This document shows positions 8,509 through 17,153 of a stretch of DNA of 64,000 nt, one piece after another. A model generated the notes under the pieces. The model was not told the origin of the DNA. It worked only from the letters and a program-made list of their open reading frames with translations, and searched no databases. A program made the position numbers and the translations under genes. The stretch covers positions 1-64,000 of the forward strand of contig NZ_QBKU01000013.1 in assembly GCF_003054325.1 (NCBI RefSeq). The letters are read 5' to 3'. This DNA comes from Sulfitobacter mediterraneus. GTDB lineage: Bacteria; Pseudomonadota; Alphaproteobacteria; Rhodobacterales; Rhodobacteraceae. How positions within the stretch are numbered: the stretch's first letter is position 1; each line of letters starts with the position of its first letter.

Positions 8509-10482
8509 ATGACAACCGAAGATCTGTTGAACAAGGCAAGCCAGCCGGCAACCCAAGACACATCCCGCCCGCCACATGTAAACGCTCAGGATTATGCGCG
8601 TATGTATGCAGAGTCGGTGAACGATCCAGATGCCTTTTGGGCGCGGGAAGGCAAACGGATCGATTGGATCAAACCGTTCCAGACCGTCAAAAACACCTCC
8701 TTCGCTCCGGGCAACGTGGATATCCGCTGGTTTGAGGACGGCACGCTAAACGTCAGCGCCAATTGCATCGATCGTCATCTGGAAACCCGTGGTGATCAGA
8801 CCGCAATCATCTGGGAGCCAGACGATCCTAACAAAGAAGCGGCCCTGCACATCACCTACAAGGATCTGCATACATCGGTCTGCAAGATGGCCAATGTCCT
8901 GACGGATCTGGGTGTGTCCAAAGGCGACCGCGTTGTTATCTATCTTCCCATGATTCCAGAGGCCGCCTACGCCATGTTGGCCTGCGCCCGGATCGGGGCC
9001 ATTCATTCCATTGTTTTTGCAGGGTTCTCCCCGGACGCTTTGGGGGCGCGTATCAACGGTTGTGACGCGAAAGTTGTCATCACCGCGGATTACGCCCCCC
9101 GAGGTGGTCGAGAAACGCCGCTCAAATCCAACACCGACACTGCGCTGCTGCATTGCAAGGACAACGTAAAATGTCTGGTGGTCAAACGCACCGGCAGCCA
9201 GACCACCTGGACCGACCGCGACCATGATTGCAATGCATTGATGAATGCGGCCTCTGACGACTTTGCCCCTGCCGAGATGGGTGCCGAAGATCCGCTGTTT
9301 ATTCTCTATACGTCAGGCTCCACCGGTCAGCCCAAGGGCGTTGTGCACTCGTCAGGCGGCTATCTGGTTTATGCTGCGATGACCCACGAAATCGTTTTTG
9401 ACTATCATCAGGGCGATGTTTTCTGGTGCACTGCTGATGTTGGCTGGGTCACGGGCCACAGTTACATCGTCTATGGCCCGTTGGCCAATGGCGCGACCAC
9501 GATCATGTTTGAAGGCGTCCCCACATTCCCCGATGCAGGTCGCTTCTGGGAGGTCTGCGCCAAACACAAGGTCAATCAATTCTATACAGCCCCAACCGCA
9601 ATCCGCGCCTTGATGGGCGCCGGACCAGAATGGGTGGAAAAGCATGACCTGTCCGATCTGCGCGTCCTGGGCTCCGTAGGGGAGCCGATCAACCCCGAAG
9701 CATGGAACTGGTACAATGAGGTTGTCGGCAAGGGCAATTGCCCCATCGTCGATACCTTCTGGCAGACCGAAACGGGCGGTCACATGTTGACCCCGCTGCC
9801 CGGCGCCACTCAGCTCAAACCCGGCGCCGCGCAACAGCCGTTCTTTGGCGTGCAGCCGGTCGTGCTGGAACCCACCAGCGGTGAGGTGATCGAGGGCAAT
9901 GGTGTCGAAGGTGTTCTGTGCATGAAAGACAGTTGGCCGGGCCAGATGCGCACCGTTTGGCAGGATCATGAGCGGTTCGAGAAAACCTATTTTGGCGATT
10001 ACAAAGGTTACTATTTCTCAGGGGACGGATGCCGCCGCGACGAGGATGGCGACTATTGGATCACCGGCCGCGTGGATGATGTGATCAACGTGTCTGGCCA
10101 CCGGATGGGCACGGCAGAGGTCGAAAGCGCATTGGTCGCCCACGCCAAAGTCGCTGAAAGCGCGGTGGTCGGCTATCCCCATGACGTCAAAGGGCAGGGC
10201 ATCTACGCCTATGTCACCTTGATGAACGGAGAAGAGCCTTCGGACGAACTGCGCAAAGAGCTGGAAGTCTGGGTACGCACCGAGATTGGCCCGATTGCCA
10301 AGCCGGACCTGATCCAATGGGCCCCCGGCCTGCCCAAAACCCGCTCAGGCAAGATCATGCGCCGTATCCTGCGCAAGATTGCCGAAGACGACTTTGGTGC
10401 ATTGGGTGATACTTCAACCCTTGCCGATCCGTCCGTTGTGGATGATCTGATCAACAACCGTATGAACCGGAGCGCCTCGTGA
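8509..10482 (+). CDS. acs: Acetyl-CoA synthetase (AMP-forming)
   Basis: A 657-residue enzyme, the family's usual length, making acetyl-CoA from acetate, CoA and ATP with AMP and PPi as products. The ATP/AMP signature [11 protein letters not shown] starts at residue 267, the substrate-binding [16 protein letters not shown] block follows, and the hinge/[20 protein letters not shown] segment precedes the catalytic and regulatory Lys615 in [14 protein letters not shown], the residue acetylated in Pat/Sir2-controlled homologues. GAGGAGG lies before the ATG. The stop overlaps the adk start as TGATG, so the next enzyme, which recycles AMP, is translationally coupled. Confidence 0.97.
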   Translation: MTTEDLLNKASQPATQDTSRPPHVNAQDYARMYAESVNDPDAFWAREGKRIDWIKPFQTVKNTSFAPGNVDIRWFEDGTLNVSANCIDRHLETRGDQTAIIWEPDDPNKEAALHITYKDLHTSVCKMANVLTDLGVSKGDRVVIYLPMIPEAAYAMLACARIGAIHSIVFAGFSPDALGARINGCDAKVVITADYAPRGGRETPLKSNTDTALLHCKDNVKCLVVKRTGSQTTWTDRDHDCNALMNAASDDFAPAEMGAEDPLFILYTSGSTGQPKGVVHSSGGYLVYAAMTHEIVFDYHQGDVFWCTADVGWVTGHSYIVYGPLANGATTIMFEGVPTFPDAGRFWEVCAKHKVNQFYTAPTAIRALMGAGPEWVEKHDLSDLRVLGSVGEPINPEAWNWYNEVVGKGNCPIVDTFWQTETGGHMLTPLPGATQLKPGAAQQPFFGVQPVVLEPTSGEVIEGNGVEGVLCMKDSWPGQMRTVWQDHERFEKTYFGDYKGYYFSGDGCRRDEDGDYWITGRVDDVINVSGHRMGTAEVESALVAHAKVAESAVVGYPHDVKGQGIYAYVTLMNGEEPSDELRKELEVWVRTEIGPIAKPDLIQWAPGLPKTRSGKIMRRILRKIAEDDFGALGDTSTLADPSVVDDLINNRMNRSAS

Positions 10483-11168
10483 TGGACGGCGCAGGTACAC
10501 CGACAGTCGCACCCGTCCTCATTCTGCTCGGCCCTCCGGGAGCCGGCAAAGGCACGCAGGCGCGTATGCTCGAAGAGACCCATGGGCTTATCCAACTGTC
10601 TACGGGTGATCTGCTGCGGGCCGCCGTTGCGGCGGGCACGGATGCGGGCAAACAGGCCAAGGCCGTGATGGAAGCGGGCGATCTGGTCAGCGATAACATC
10701 GTGATCGCGATCCTGCGCGACCGTCTGGCAGAGCCCGATTGCGCCAAGGGCGTCATCCTCGACGGGTTCCCGCGTACCACGGTTCAGGCCGAAGCGCTGG
10801 ATGCCCTGCTTGCTGGCACGGGTCAGCGGATCAACGCTGCAATCAGCCTTGAGGTCGAAGACGCCGCGATGGTGGAGCGGATTTCGGGGCGGTTCACCTG
10901 CGGCGCATGCGGTGAAGGGTATCACGACAGTTTCAAACCCACTGCCAAGGCAGGCATCTGTGACAACTGCGGTTCCACAGACATGAAACGCCGGGCCGAT
11001 GACAACGCCGAAACCGTGGCACAGCGGCTTGAGGCCTATCACGCGCAGACCGCACCGCTGATTGATTATTACCAAACCAAAGGGGCGCTTCGTGCTGTCC
11101 CTGCGATGGGCGCAATTGACGATATTGCCGCCGAACTCAACGCCGTTGTGTCGCAAGCCACGGCATAA
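10482..11168 (+). CDS. adk: Adenylate kinase, zinc-LID type
   Basis: A 228-residue long-form adenylate kinase (AMP + ATP to 2 ADP). The P-loop LLGPPGAGKGTQ is near residue 15, the AMP-site STGDLLRAAV follows, and the LID (FTCGACGEGY ... GICDNCGSTD) has two CxxC pairs that would bind zinc. ATG 10482 overlaps the acs stop codon; a GTG one codon earlier is the alternative. Coupling to acs suggests it disposes of AMP made by acetate activation. Rhodobacterales normally have another adk among ribosomal protein genes, so this may be a dedicated second copy; that cannot be checked from this window. Confidence 0.95.
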   Translation: MDGAGTPTVAPVLILLGPPGAGKGTQARMLEETHGLIQLSTGDLLRAAVAAGTDAGKQAKAVMEAGDLVSDNIVIAILRDRLAEPDCAKGVILDGFPRTTVQAEALDALLAGTGQRINAAISLEVEDAAMVERISGRFTCGACGEGYHDSFKPTAKAGICDNCGSTDMKRRADDNAETVAQRLEAYHAQTAPLIDYYQTKGALRAVPAMGAIDDIAAELNAVVSQATA

Positions 11169-11230
11169 CGCTTGGACCCAAGGCCCGCCAACCGGGCCTT
11201 GCGAAAGCAAACGAAGGAGGGCTCAAACAC

Positions 11231-11494
11231 ATGTCCCAACAAGACGAAAGCAACAACGCATACTGGAGTGCCAATGTGCGTCTGATCCTGATCAGTCTCG
11301 CCATCTGGGCGCTGGTTTCATTCGGGTTCGGGATCATCCTGCGCCCGGCATTGTCGGGCATCGCCGTGGGCGGCACCGACCTTGGTTTTTGGTTCGCACA
11401 GCAAGGGTCGATCATCATCTTCTTGATTTTGATCTTCTTTTACGCCTGGCGGATGAACAAGCTCGACCGTGAGCATGGCGTGGACGAGGAATAA
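11231..11494 (+). CDS. DUF4212 small subunit of a sodium:solute symporter
   Basis: An 87-residue membrane protein with two transmembrane segments (about residues 17-37 and 57-77), an Asn/Trp-containing N-terminal motif (YWSANVRLILISL) and a charged end (RMNKLDREHGVDEE). These match DUF4212, the putative small subunit that sits directly before VC_2705-type sodium:solute symporters. GAAGGAGG lies before the ATG and only 5 bases separate it from the symporter gene. Confidence 0.9.
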   Translation: MSQQDESNNAYWSANVRLILISLAIWALVSFGFGIILRPALSGIAVGGTDLGFWFAQQGSIIIFLILIFFYAWRMNKLDREHGVDEE

Positions 11495-11499
11495 TCACC

Positions 11500-13287
11500 A
11501 TGGATCAGTTTACACTTAACCTGCTGTTTGTTGGCGCGTCCTTTGCGCTTTATATCGGCATCGCGATTTGGGCCCGTGCCGGGTCCACGTCTGAATTTTA
11601 TGCGGCTGGCCGGGGTGTCCACCCTGTCACCAACGGTATGGCCACGGCGGCGGACTGGATGTCTGCGGCCTCCTTCATCTCAATGGCGGGTTTGATTGCC
11701 TTTACCGGCTATGACAACTCCTCCTTCTTGATGGGTTGGACGGGCGGTTATGTGCTGCTCGCGCTGTTGCTTGCCCCTTACCTGCGCAAGTTTGGCAAGT
11801 TCACAGTCTCTGAATTCATCGGCGACCGGTTCTATTCCAAGACCGCACGCATGGTGGCGGTGATTTGTCTGCTGGTGGCCTCTATCACTTACGTGATCGG
11901 CCAGATGCAGGGCGTGGGCATTGCCTTTGGCCGCTTCTTGGAAATCGACGCAACGCTTGGCCTGCTGCTTGGCTCTTGTGTGGTGTTTGCCTATGCGGTG
12001 TTTGGCGGCATGAAAGGCGTGACTTACACACAGGTTGCACAATACTGCGTGTTGATCATGGCCTATACCATTCCGGCTGTGTTCATCTCACTGCAACTGA
12101 CGGGCAATCCGATCCCTGCTTTGGGTCTGTTTGGTGATCACGCCGCAACGGGTGAGCCATTGTTGGCCAAGCTGGACCAAATCGTGCGCGATCTTGGCTT
12201 TGCTGAATACACAGCCGCTCACGGCTCGACGATCAACATGGTGCTCTTCACCCTGTCTTTGATGATCGGTACCGCGGGTCTGCCGCACGTCATCATGCGC
12301 TTTTTCACCGTTCCAAAGGTGTCTGACGCACGTTGGTCCGCCGGTTGGACGCTGGTGTTCATTGCCTTGCTGTACCTCACAGCCCCTGCTGTTGGTGCAA
12401 TGGCGCGTCTGAATATCTCTGAGCTGATGTGGCCAAATGGCACGGATGGCGCGGCGGTCAGCGTTGAGCAGATCGAAAATGATCCGCAATACGCCTGGAT
12501 GGAAACGTGGCAGAAAACCGGTCTTCTCGGTTGGGAAGACAAGAACGGCGACGGCAAGATCCAGTACTACAACGACAAGAACGCGGATCTGCAAGCCAAG
12601 GCCGAGGCCAACGGCTGGACCGGGAACGAGTTGACCAACTTCAACCGTGACATCCTTGTGCTGGCCAACCCCGAAATCGCAAGCCTTCCGGGCTGGGTGA
12701 TCGGTCTTGTGGCCGCGGGCGGCCTTGCGGCGGCTCTGTCTACTGCGGCGGGTCTGCTTCTGGCGATCTCCTCTGCGGTGTCTCACGATCTGCTGAAGGG
12801 CCAGTTGACCCCGAACATGTCTGAGAAGTCAGAACTCTTGGCGGCGCGTATCTCGATGGCGGCGGCGATTGTGGTGGCGGTTCTGCTGGGCCTCAACCCC
12901 CCGGGATTTGCGGCGCAAACCGTGGCGCTTGCCTTTGGTCTCGCCGCAGCATCCATCTTCCCTGCGCTGATGATGGGAATCTTCTCCACCCGCATCAACA
13001 ACACCGGCGCCGTGGCTGGTATGCTGGCCGGTCTGGTTGTGACGCTGGTCTACATCTTCCTGCACAAGGGTTGGTTCTTTATTCCTGACACCAACTCCTT
13101 CACCGATGCAGATCCTCTGCTTGGCCCGATCAAATCCACCTCCTTTGGTGCGATTGGTGCGGCGGTCAACTTTGCGGTTGCCTATATCGTAACAGGCATG
13201 ACCAAAGAGACCCCGCAAGAGATCAAGGATCTGGTCCAAAGCGTGCGTATCCCCCGCGGTGCGGGCGGCGCGATCGAAGACCACTAA
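11500..13287 (+). CDS. Sodium:solute (acetate-type) symporter, SSS family
   Basis: A 595-residue multi-spanning SSS-family transporter of the VC_2705 branch, likely importing acetate or another short monocarboxylate with sodium. Family features include FYAAGRGVHPVTNGMATAAD, GFTGYDNSS-like early helices and GLPHVIMRFFTVP. An extramembrane insert at about residues 315-385 contains DKNGDGKIQYYND from residue 347, which looks like an EF-hand calcium loop. It is placed between acs/adk and a cNMP/CBS/DUF294 protein, an arrangement typical of acetate uptake and activation modules. ActP-like function is inferred. Confidence 0.92.
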   Translation: MDQFTLNLLFVGASFALYIGIAIWARAGSTSEFYAAGRGVHPVTNGMATAADWMSAASFISMAGLIAFTGYDNSSFLMGWTGGYVLLALLLAPYLRKFGKFTVSEFIGDRFYSKTARMVAVICLLVASITYVIGQMQGVGIAFGRFLEIDATLGLLLGSCVVFAYAVFGGMKGVTYTQVAQYCVLIMAYTIPAVFISLQLTGNPIPALGLFGDHAATGEPLLAKLDQIVRDLGFAEYTAAHGSTINMVLFTLSLMIGTAGLPHVIMRFFTVPKVSDARWSAGWTLVFIALLYLTAPAVGAMARLNISELMWPNGTDGAAVSVEQIENDPQYAWMETWQKTGLLGWEDKNGDGKIQYYNDKNADLQAKAEANGWTGNELTNFNRDILVLANPEIASLPGWVIGLVAAGGLAAALSTAAGLLLAISSAVSHDLLKGQLTPNMSEKSELLAARISMAAAIVVAVLLGLNPPGFAAQTVALAFGLAAASIFPALMMGIFSTRINNTGAVAGMLAGLVVTLVYIFLHKGWFFIPDTNSFTDADPLLGPIKSTSFGAIGAAVNFAVAYIVTGMTKETPQEIKDLVQSVRIPRGAGGAIEDH

Positions 13288-13297
13288 ACAAACGCCT

Positions 13298-13325
13298 GAC
13301 ACCGCTGCAAACCTGCGGCGGTGTC
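13298..13325 (+). terminator. Hairpin after the symporter gene
   Basis: GACACCGCTGCA and TGCGGCGGTGTC form a 12-bp stem (one T-G pair) closed by an AACC loop, 11 bases after the symporter stop. Only a weak T-rich stretch follows (TCGCATTT), so it may be a leaky terminator or mRNA-stabilising hairpin separating symporter from the regulator gene. Confidence 0.6.
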
Positions 13326-13392
13326 TCGCATTTCAATTCCGTCCTGCCCGCGTCACTGTGGGCAGGACAACGCATTTACAAAGGCAAGCGAT

Positions 13393-15213
13393 ATGCCCCT
13401 TCCGGCCAACCTGATCCAGTTTCTTGCCTCGGTTCATCCCTATGACAGCCTGTCCGAAGGCGACCTGAACGCGCTGGGAGCCGTCTGCGAGGCGCGTGAT
13501 TTTGCGCCGGGAGCTTTGGCCTTTGCCGTAGGGGACACTGTTGCGGATCTGTTTATCATCGCCGAGGGCGAGGTGGAGATCACCGACGAGACCGGCGTGC
13601 AATTGTCGATCCTTGGTCCGCGCAACTCCTTTGGCGAACGCGCCTTGCTGCGCGGCGATGCCGCCAGCCGTACCGCCACGGTCACGGCGCAATCGCGGAT
13701 GATCGTCATGCCCGCCGCCACCCTTTTTGAACTTATCGAGGGCCAGCCTGCTGTTGCACGGTTCTTTGATCGCCGCCGCCCAACAAGGGCCGACCGCAAA
13801 GACCTGACCACCTTGCCGGTAGATCAGTTGATGACCCGCAATCCGGTGACCTGCACGCCGCAGACCACCATTCGCGAGGCCGCCGCGATGATGCATGAGG
13901 CGCATATTTCGTCGATCTGCGTTACTGGCCCGGACGGGCTTGAGGGGATCGTGACCGTCCGTGACATGACGGGCCGCGTCGTGGCGCAGGGCGCTGATAT
14001 CAATGGCCCCATTCGTGATGTGATGACCCGTACCCAACTGACCCTTGGGCCCAAGGCGCTGGTCACGGATGTTCTGCACCTGATGGTCGAGCGCGGCATT
14101 GGCCATATCCCCATCGTGGACGGTGCTGACCTTCTGGGCATCGTTACGCAAACCGATCTGACCCGCGCCCAAGCCATGTCCTCGGCGGATCTGGTGGGCC
14201 GTGTGGCCAAGGCGGATGAGGCGGCCACGATGGCCCGCGCCACGGCCGAGATCCCGCAACTGCTGGTGCAACTGGTGGAGGCCGGAAATCGCCATGAGGT
14301 TATCACCCGTCTGATCACCGATATCGCCGACACCGCCACCCGCCGGTTGCTGGCACTGGCCGAGGCAGAGCTGGGTACACCGCCGGTGCCCTATTTGTGG
14401 CTGGCTTGCGGATCACAGGGTCGGCAGGAACAAACCGGTGTTTCGGATCAGGACAATTGCCTGATCCTGTCTGATGATGTCACCGATGCCGACATGCCCT
14501 ATTTCGCGGCGTTCGCCAAATACGTCAGTGACGGGTTGGACACTTGCGGATATTTCTATTGCCCCGGCGATATGATGGCGACCAACCCGCGTTGGTGTCA
14601 GCCATTGCAGGTCTGGCGCGACTATTTCAAAGGCTGGATCGCCAAGCCCGACCCCGAGGCGCAGATGCTGGCCTCTGTCATGTTTGATTTGCGGCCCATC
14701 GGCGGTGATCAAACCCTGTTTGCCGATCTACAGAAAAAGACTCTCAAGCAGGCGTCGAAAAATTCGATCTTCACGGCGCATATGATCTCAAACTCGCTCA
14801 AGCATCAGCCGCCTTTGGGGTTGTTGCGCGGGCTGGCGACCATCCGGTCAGGGGAACATCGTAACCAGCTTGATCTCAAACATGCGGGCGTGGTGCCGGT
14901 GGTGGATCTGGGCCGGATCTACACCTTGCAAGGGCGTCTGACGCAGGTCAACACCCGCGCCCGTCTTGAGGCTGCGATGGCTGCTGGCGTGCTGTCGAGT
15001 TCCGGCGGCGCGGATCTGCTGGACGCCTACGACCTGATCGCCGTGACACGGCTTGAACATCAGGCGGCGCAGATCAAGGCAGGGGAAAAGCCGGGCAATT
15101 ACCTCGATCCATCTCAACTGTCTGATTTTGAGCGCAGCCATTTGCGCGATGCCTTTGTGGTGGTCAAAACAATGCAATCGGCCGTGGGATCCGGCAAAGG
15201 TGCGATAGGATGA
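13393..15213 (+). CDS. cNMP-binding / CBS-pair / DUF294 nucleotidyltransferase-like protein
   Basis: A 606-residue cytoplasmic protein. Residues about 15-115 form a cyclic-nucleotide-binding-type domain (GEVEITDETG, GPRNSFGERALLRGD), about 145-265 a CBS pair (LMTRNPVTCTPQTTIREAAA, VMTRTQLTLGPKALVTDVLH), and about 330-600 a DUF294 nucleotidyltransferase-like module with GSQGRQEQTGVSDQDN, the GSxxR...SDxD motif of metal-dependent nucleotidyltransferases. Such proteins sit next to acetate symporters in many proteobacteria and probably act as sensors or modifiers, but the target is unknown. ATG 13393 has AAAGG upstream; the frame continues back to 13321 through the hairpin and is unlikely to be translated there. 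Confidence 0.88.
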   Translation: MPLPANLIQFLASVHPYDSLSEGDLNALGAVCEARDFAPGALAFAVGDTVADLFIIAEGEVEITDETGVQLSILGPRNSFGERALLRGDAASRTATVTAQSRMIVMPAATLFELIEGQPAVARFFDRRRPTRADRKDLTTLPVDQLMTRNPVTCTPQTTIREAAAMMHEAHISSICVTGPDGLEGIVTVRDMTGRVVAQGADINGPIRDVMTRTQLTLGPKALVTDVLHLMVERGIGHIPIVDGADLLGIVTQTDLTRAQAMSSADLVGRVAKADEAATMARATAEIPQLLVQLVEAGNRHEVITRLITDIADTATRRLLALAEAELGTPPVPYLWLACGSQGRQEQTGVSDQDNCLILSDDVTDADMPYFAAFAKYVSDGLDTCGYFYCPGDMMATNPRWCQPLQVWRDYFKGWIAKPDPEAQMLASVMFDLRPIGGDQTLFADLQKKTLKQASKNSIFTAHMISNSLKHQPPLGLLRGLATIRSGEHRNQLDLKHAGVVPVVDLGRIYTLQGRLTQVNTRARLEAAMAAGVLSSSGGADLLDAYDLIAVTRLEHQAAQIKAGEKPGNYLDPSQLSDFERSHLRDAFVVVKTMQSAVGSGKGAIG

Positions 15214-15217
15214 CGTC

Positions 15218-15736
15218 ATGTTTGTAGAATTGATAGCCACGGTTTTTGCCGGGATTGCCTGCGCCGGTCTTGTGATGGCGCTGAACATCATCACAGGGCG
15301 GCGTTTGCCCAAGTGGATCATGCCCATCGCCGCAGGGGCAGGTATGATCGGCATGACCATCTCGAACGAATACACATGGTTCGACCGTACCGCCGAACGC
15401 CTGCCCGAAGGTGTCGAAATCGCGCTCAAGGTCGAGGAACAGGGCTGGCTGCGGCCATGGACCAAGGTCTGGCCCTATACCAAGCGGTTTTCGGCTGTCG
15501 ATACCGGCACGGCGCGCCGCAATGAAAATCTGCCGGACCAACGGCTTGCCGATATCTATTTCTTTGGCCGCTGGTCGCCGATCAGTCAGGCGCCGATGCT
15601 GTTTGATTGTGCGGCATCGCGGTCCGCATTGCTCATCGACGGGGCGGTCTTTGGCGCGGATGGCGCGGTCGCCGATGCCGATTGGCACGCAGTGCCAGCC
15701 GATGATCCAATCCTGAAACTGGTCTGCGAGGGCTGA
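15218..15736 (+). CDS. Hypothetical membrane-anchored protein in the acetate block
   Basis: 172 residues with two hydrophobic segments at the N-terminus (about 4-24 and 33-50) and a soluble C-terminal part with RPWTKVWPYTKRF and DIYFFGRWSP motifs. I do not recognise a named family. It starts 4 bases after the DUF294 gene and ends one base before the exonuclease gene, so the three are one transcription unit and the protein may belong to the same membrane-associated regulatory unit. Confidence 0.75.
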   Translation: MFVELIATVFAGIACAGLVMALNIITGRRLPKWIMPIAAGAGMIGMTISNEYTWFDRTAERLPEGVEIALKVEEQGWLRPWTKVWPYTKRFSAVDTGTARRNENLPDQRLADIYFFGRWSPISQAPMLFDCAASRSALLIDGAVFGADGAVADADWHAVPADDPILKLVCEG

Positions 15737-15737
15737 C

Positions 15738-17150
15738 ATGTTCACCCGCCTGTCCCTGCGTTTGCGCATCTTCCTGTTTTTCTGCCTGTTGGCGGCGGGA
15801 GGTGCGGCGCTGGCGGGCGGGGCGCTTTGGTTTGGCTGGTCGCGGGCCGAAACCGCCTTGCCCACGGCGCCCTTCATCACGTCCTTTATCATGTTTGCCT
15901 TCCTCAACACCGGTCTTGCGGTGGCGGTCTGGCTGCTGTTTGACGAAAACGTTGCCAAGCCGATCAACAAATTGTCCGCCGATCTGCGGCTGCGGGCACA
16001 TTCGGGGATTGATGGGCCGGTCGATACAGACGCCGCACGGTATTTGGGCGATCTGGCCCCGGCAGCGGGGGCGTTGTCGCGCACTCTGAACGCGTCGATG
16101 ATGGACACCGCTACGCAGGTTGCCCATGAAACCCAGCGTTTGAAATCCGAAAGCGAACGCCTGACGGCGCTGCTCACGGAAATTCCGATAGCAACGATCC
16201 TGCTGAACCCGGCCCATGAGATTGTCCTTTATGACGGTCAGGCAGCCGATGTTCTGTCGCAAATAGCGCCGCCGCGCCTCAAAGCGCCTTTGTCGGATTA
16301 TTTTGATCTCACCACGCTTACCGATGCGATTGCCCAACTATCGCCGGACATCTCGGAGGTGCCCTTCAAACTGGGTGACAAAAAAGCCGAGCGTGTCTTT
16401 GACGCGCAGGTGAAGTCTTTGGGCGATGGCGGTCATATGATCCTCATCGATGTGCAAGCCATCGCCAGCCAGCTTCTCAAGGCGCGGCCCTTGGTGTTTG
16501 ACTTTGAGCTGATGAATGTCGCCGAAACCAAAGAGATCAGGGACACCCCGCTGCGGGATTTGTGTTTTGTGCCTTTCGACACCGAAACCACCGGCCTTTC
16601 GGTTGAAAATGACGCGATCATCCAGATCGGCGGCGTGCGCATCCTGAACGGACAGATCATCGACGGTGAGGCGTTCAGCAGCTTTGTGCATCCCGGTCGC
16701 ACAATACCGCCCGGCTCAACGCTGGTGCACGGAATTTCGGATGATGATGTCACAGATGCGCCCGACATTGCCACGGCCGGGCGTGCCTTTCACCATTTCG
16801 CCCGCGACGCCATTCTGGTTGCCCATAACGCACCCTTCGACATCGGGCTCCTGCGCAAATCCGAAGCCGAGATGGGGGTGGAGTGGAACCATCCTGTGTT
16901 GGATACGGTGCTGTTGTCTGCGGTGATCTTTGGCGTGACCGAAGAGCATTCGCTGGATGCATTATGCGATCGCCTTGCCATTACAATCCCGGCAGAGCTG
17001 CGACACACCGCTTATGGTGACGCCCATGCAACTGGTGCGGCCTTGGTCAAGCTGCTGCCGCTGTTAGAGGGCAGGGGCGTAAATACCTTTGGCCAGTTGA
17101 TCGAAGAGACCCGCAAACACAGCCGTCTGCTGCATGATCTAAACGACTGA
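15738..17150 (+). CDS. Membrane-anchored DnaQ-like 3'-5' exonuclease with sensor-like N-terminus
   Basis: A 470-residue protein. Two transmembrane segments (about 8-33 and 45-72) are followed by a HAMP-like stretch (NVAKPINKLSADLRLRA), a coiled-coil-like linker and a PAS-like segment (LLTEIPIATILLNPAHEIVL). The C-terminal domain is a DEDDh exonuclease: Asp281 and Glu283 in FDTETTG, Asp368 in HNAPFD, His423 and Asp428 in HTAYGDAHAT. The N-terminal half looks borrowed from sensor kinases while the output is nuclease-like. It ends the acetate operon and converges on the racemase gene. Membrane topology would place the nuclease in the cytoplasm. Its substrate, DNA or RNA, is unknown. Confidence 0.85.
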   Translation: MFTRLSLRLRIFLFFCLLAAGGAALAGGALWFGWSRAETALPTAPFITSFIMFAFLNTGLAVAVWLLFDENVAKPINKLSADLRLRAHSGIDGPVDTDAARYLGDLAPAAGALSRTLNASMMDTATQVAHETQRLKSESERLTALLTEIPIATILLNPAHEIVLYDGQAADVLSQIAPPRLKAPLSDYFDLTTLTDAIAQLSPDISEVPFKLGDKKAERVFDAQVKSLGDGGHMILIDVQAIASQLLKARPLVFDFELMNVAETKEIRDTPLRDLCFVPFDTETTGLSVENDAIIQIGGVRILNGQIIDGEAFSSFVHPGRTIPPGSTLVHGISDDDVTDAPDIATAGRAFHHFARDAILVAHNAPFDIGLLRKSEAEMGVEWNHPVLDTVLLSAVIFGVTEEHSLDALCDRLAITIPAELRHTAYGDAHATGAALVKLLPLLEGRGVNTFGQLIEETRKHSRLLHDLND

Positions 17151-17153
17151 CGA

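Noticed and set aside
8343..8735. 130-residue plus-strand frame before acs
   Set aside because: Starts in the A-rich leader and runs out of frame into acs; no homologue-like pattern or ribosome-binding site.
10209..11210. 333-residue minus-strand frame
   Set aside because: Lies across the acs end and adk, both well supported; composition is not protein-like.
15164..16337. Minus-strand frames of 234-337 residues
   Set aside because: Overlap the small membrane protein and exonuclease genes that are tightly packed on the plus strand.
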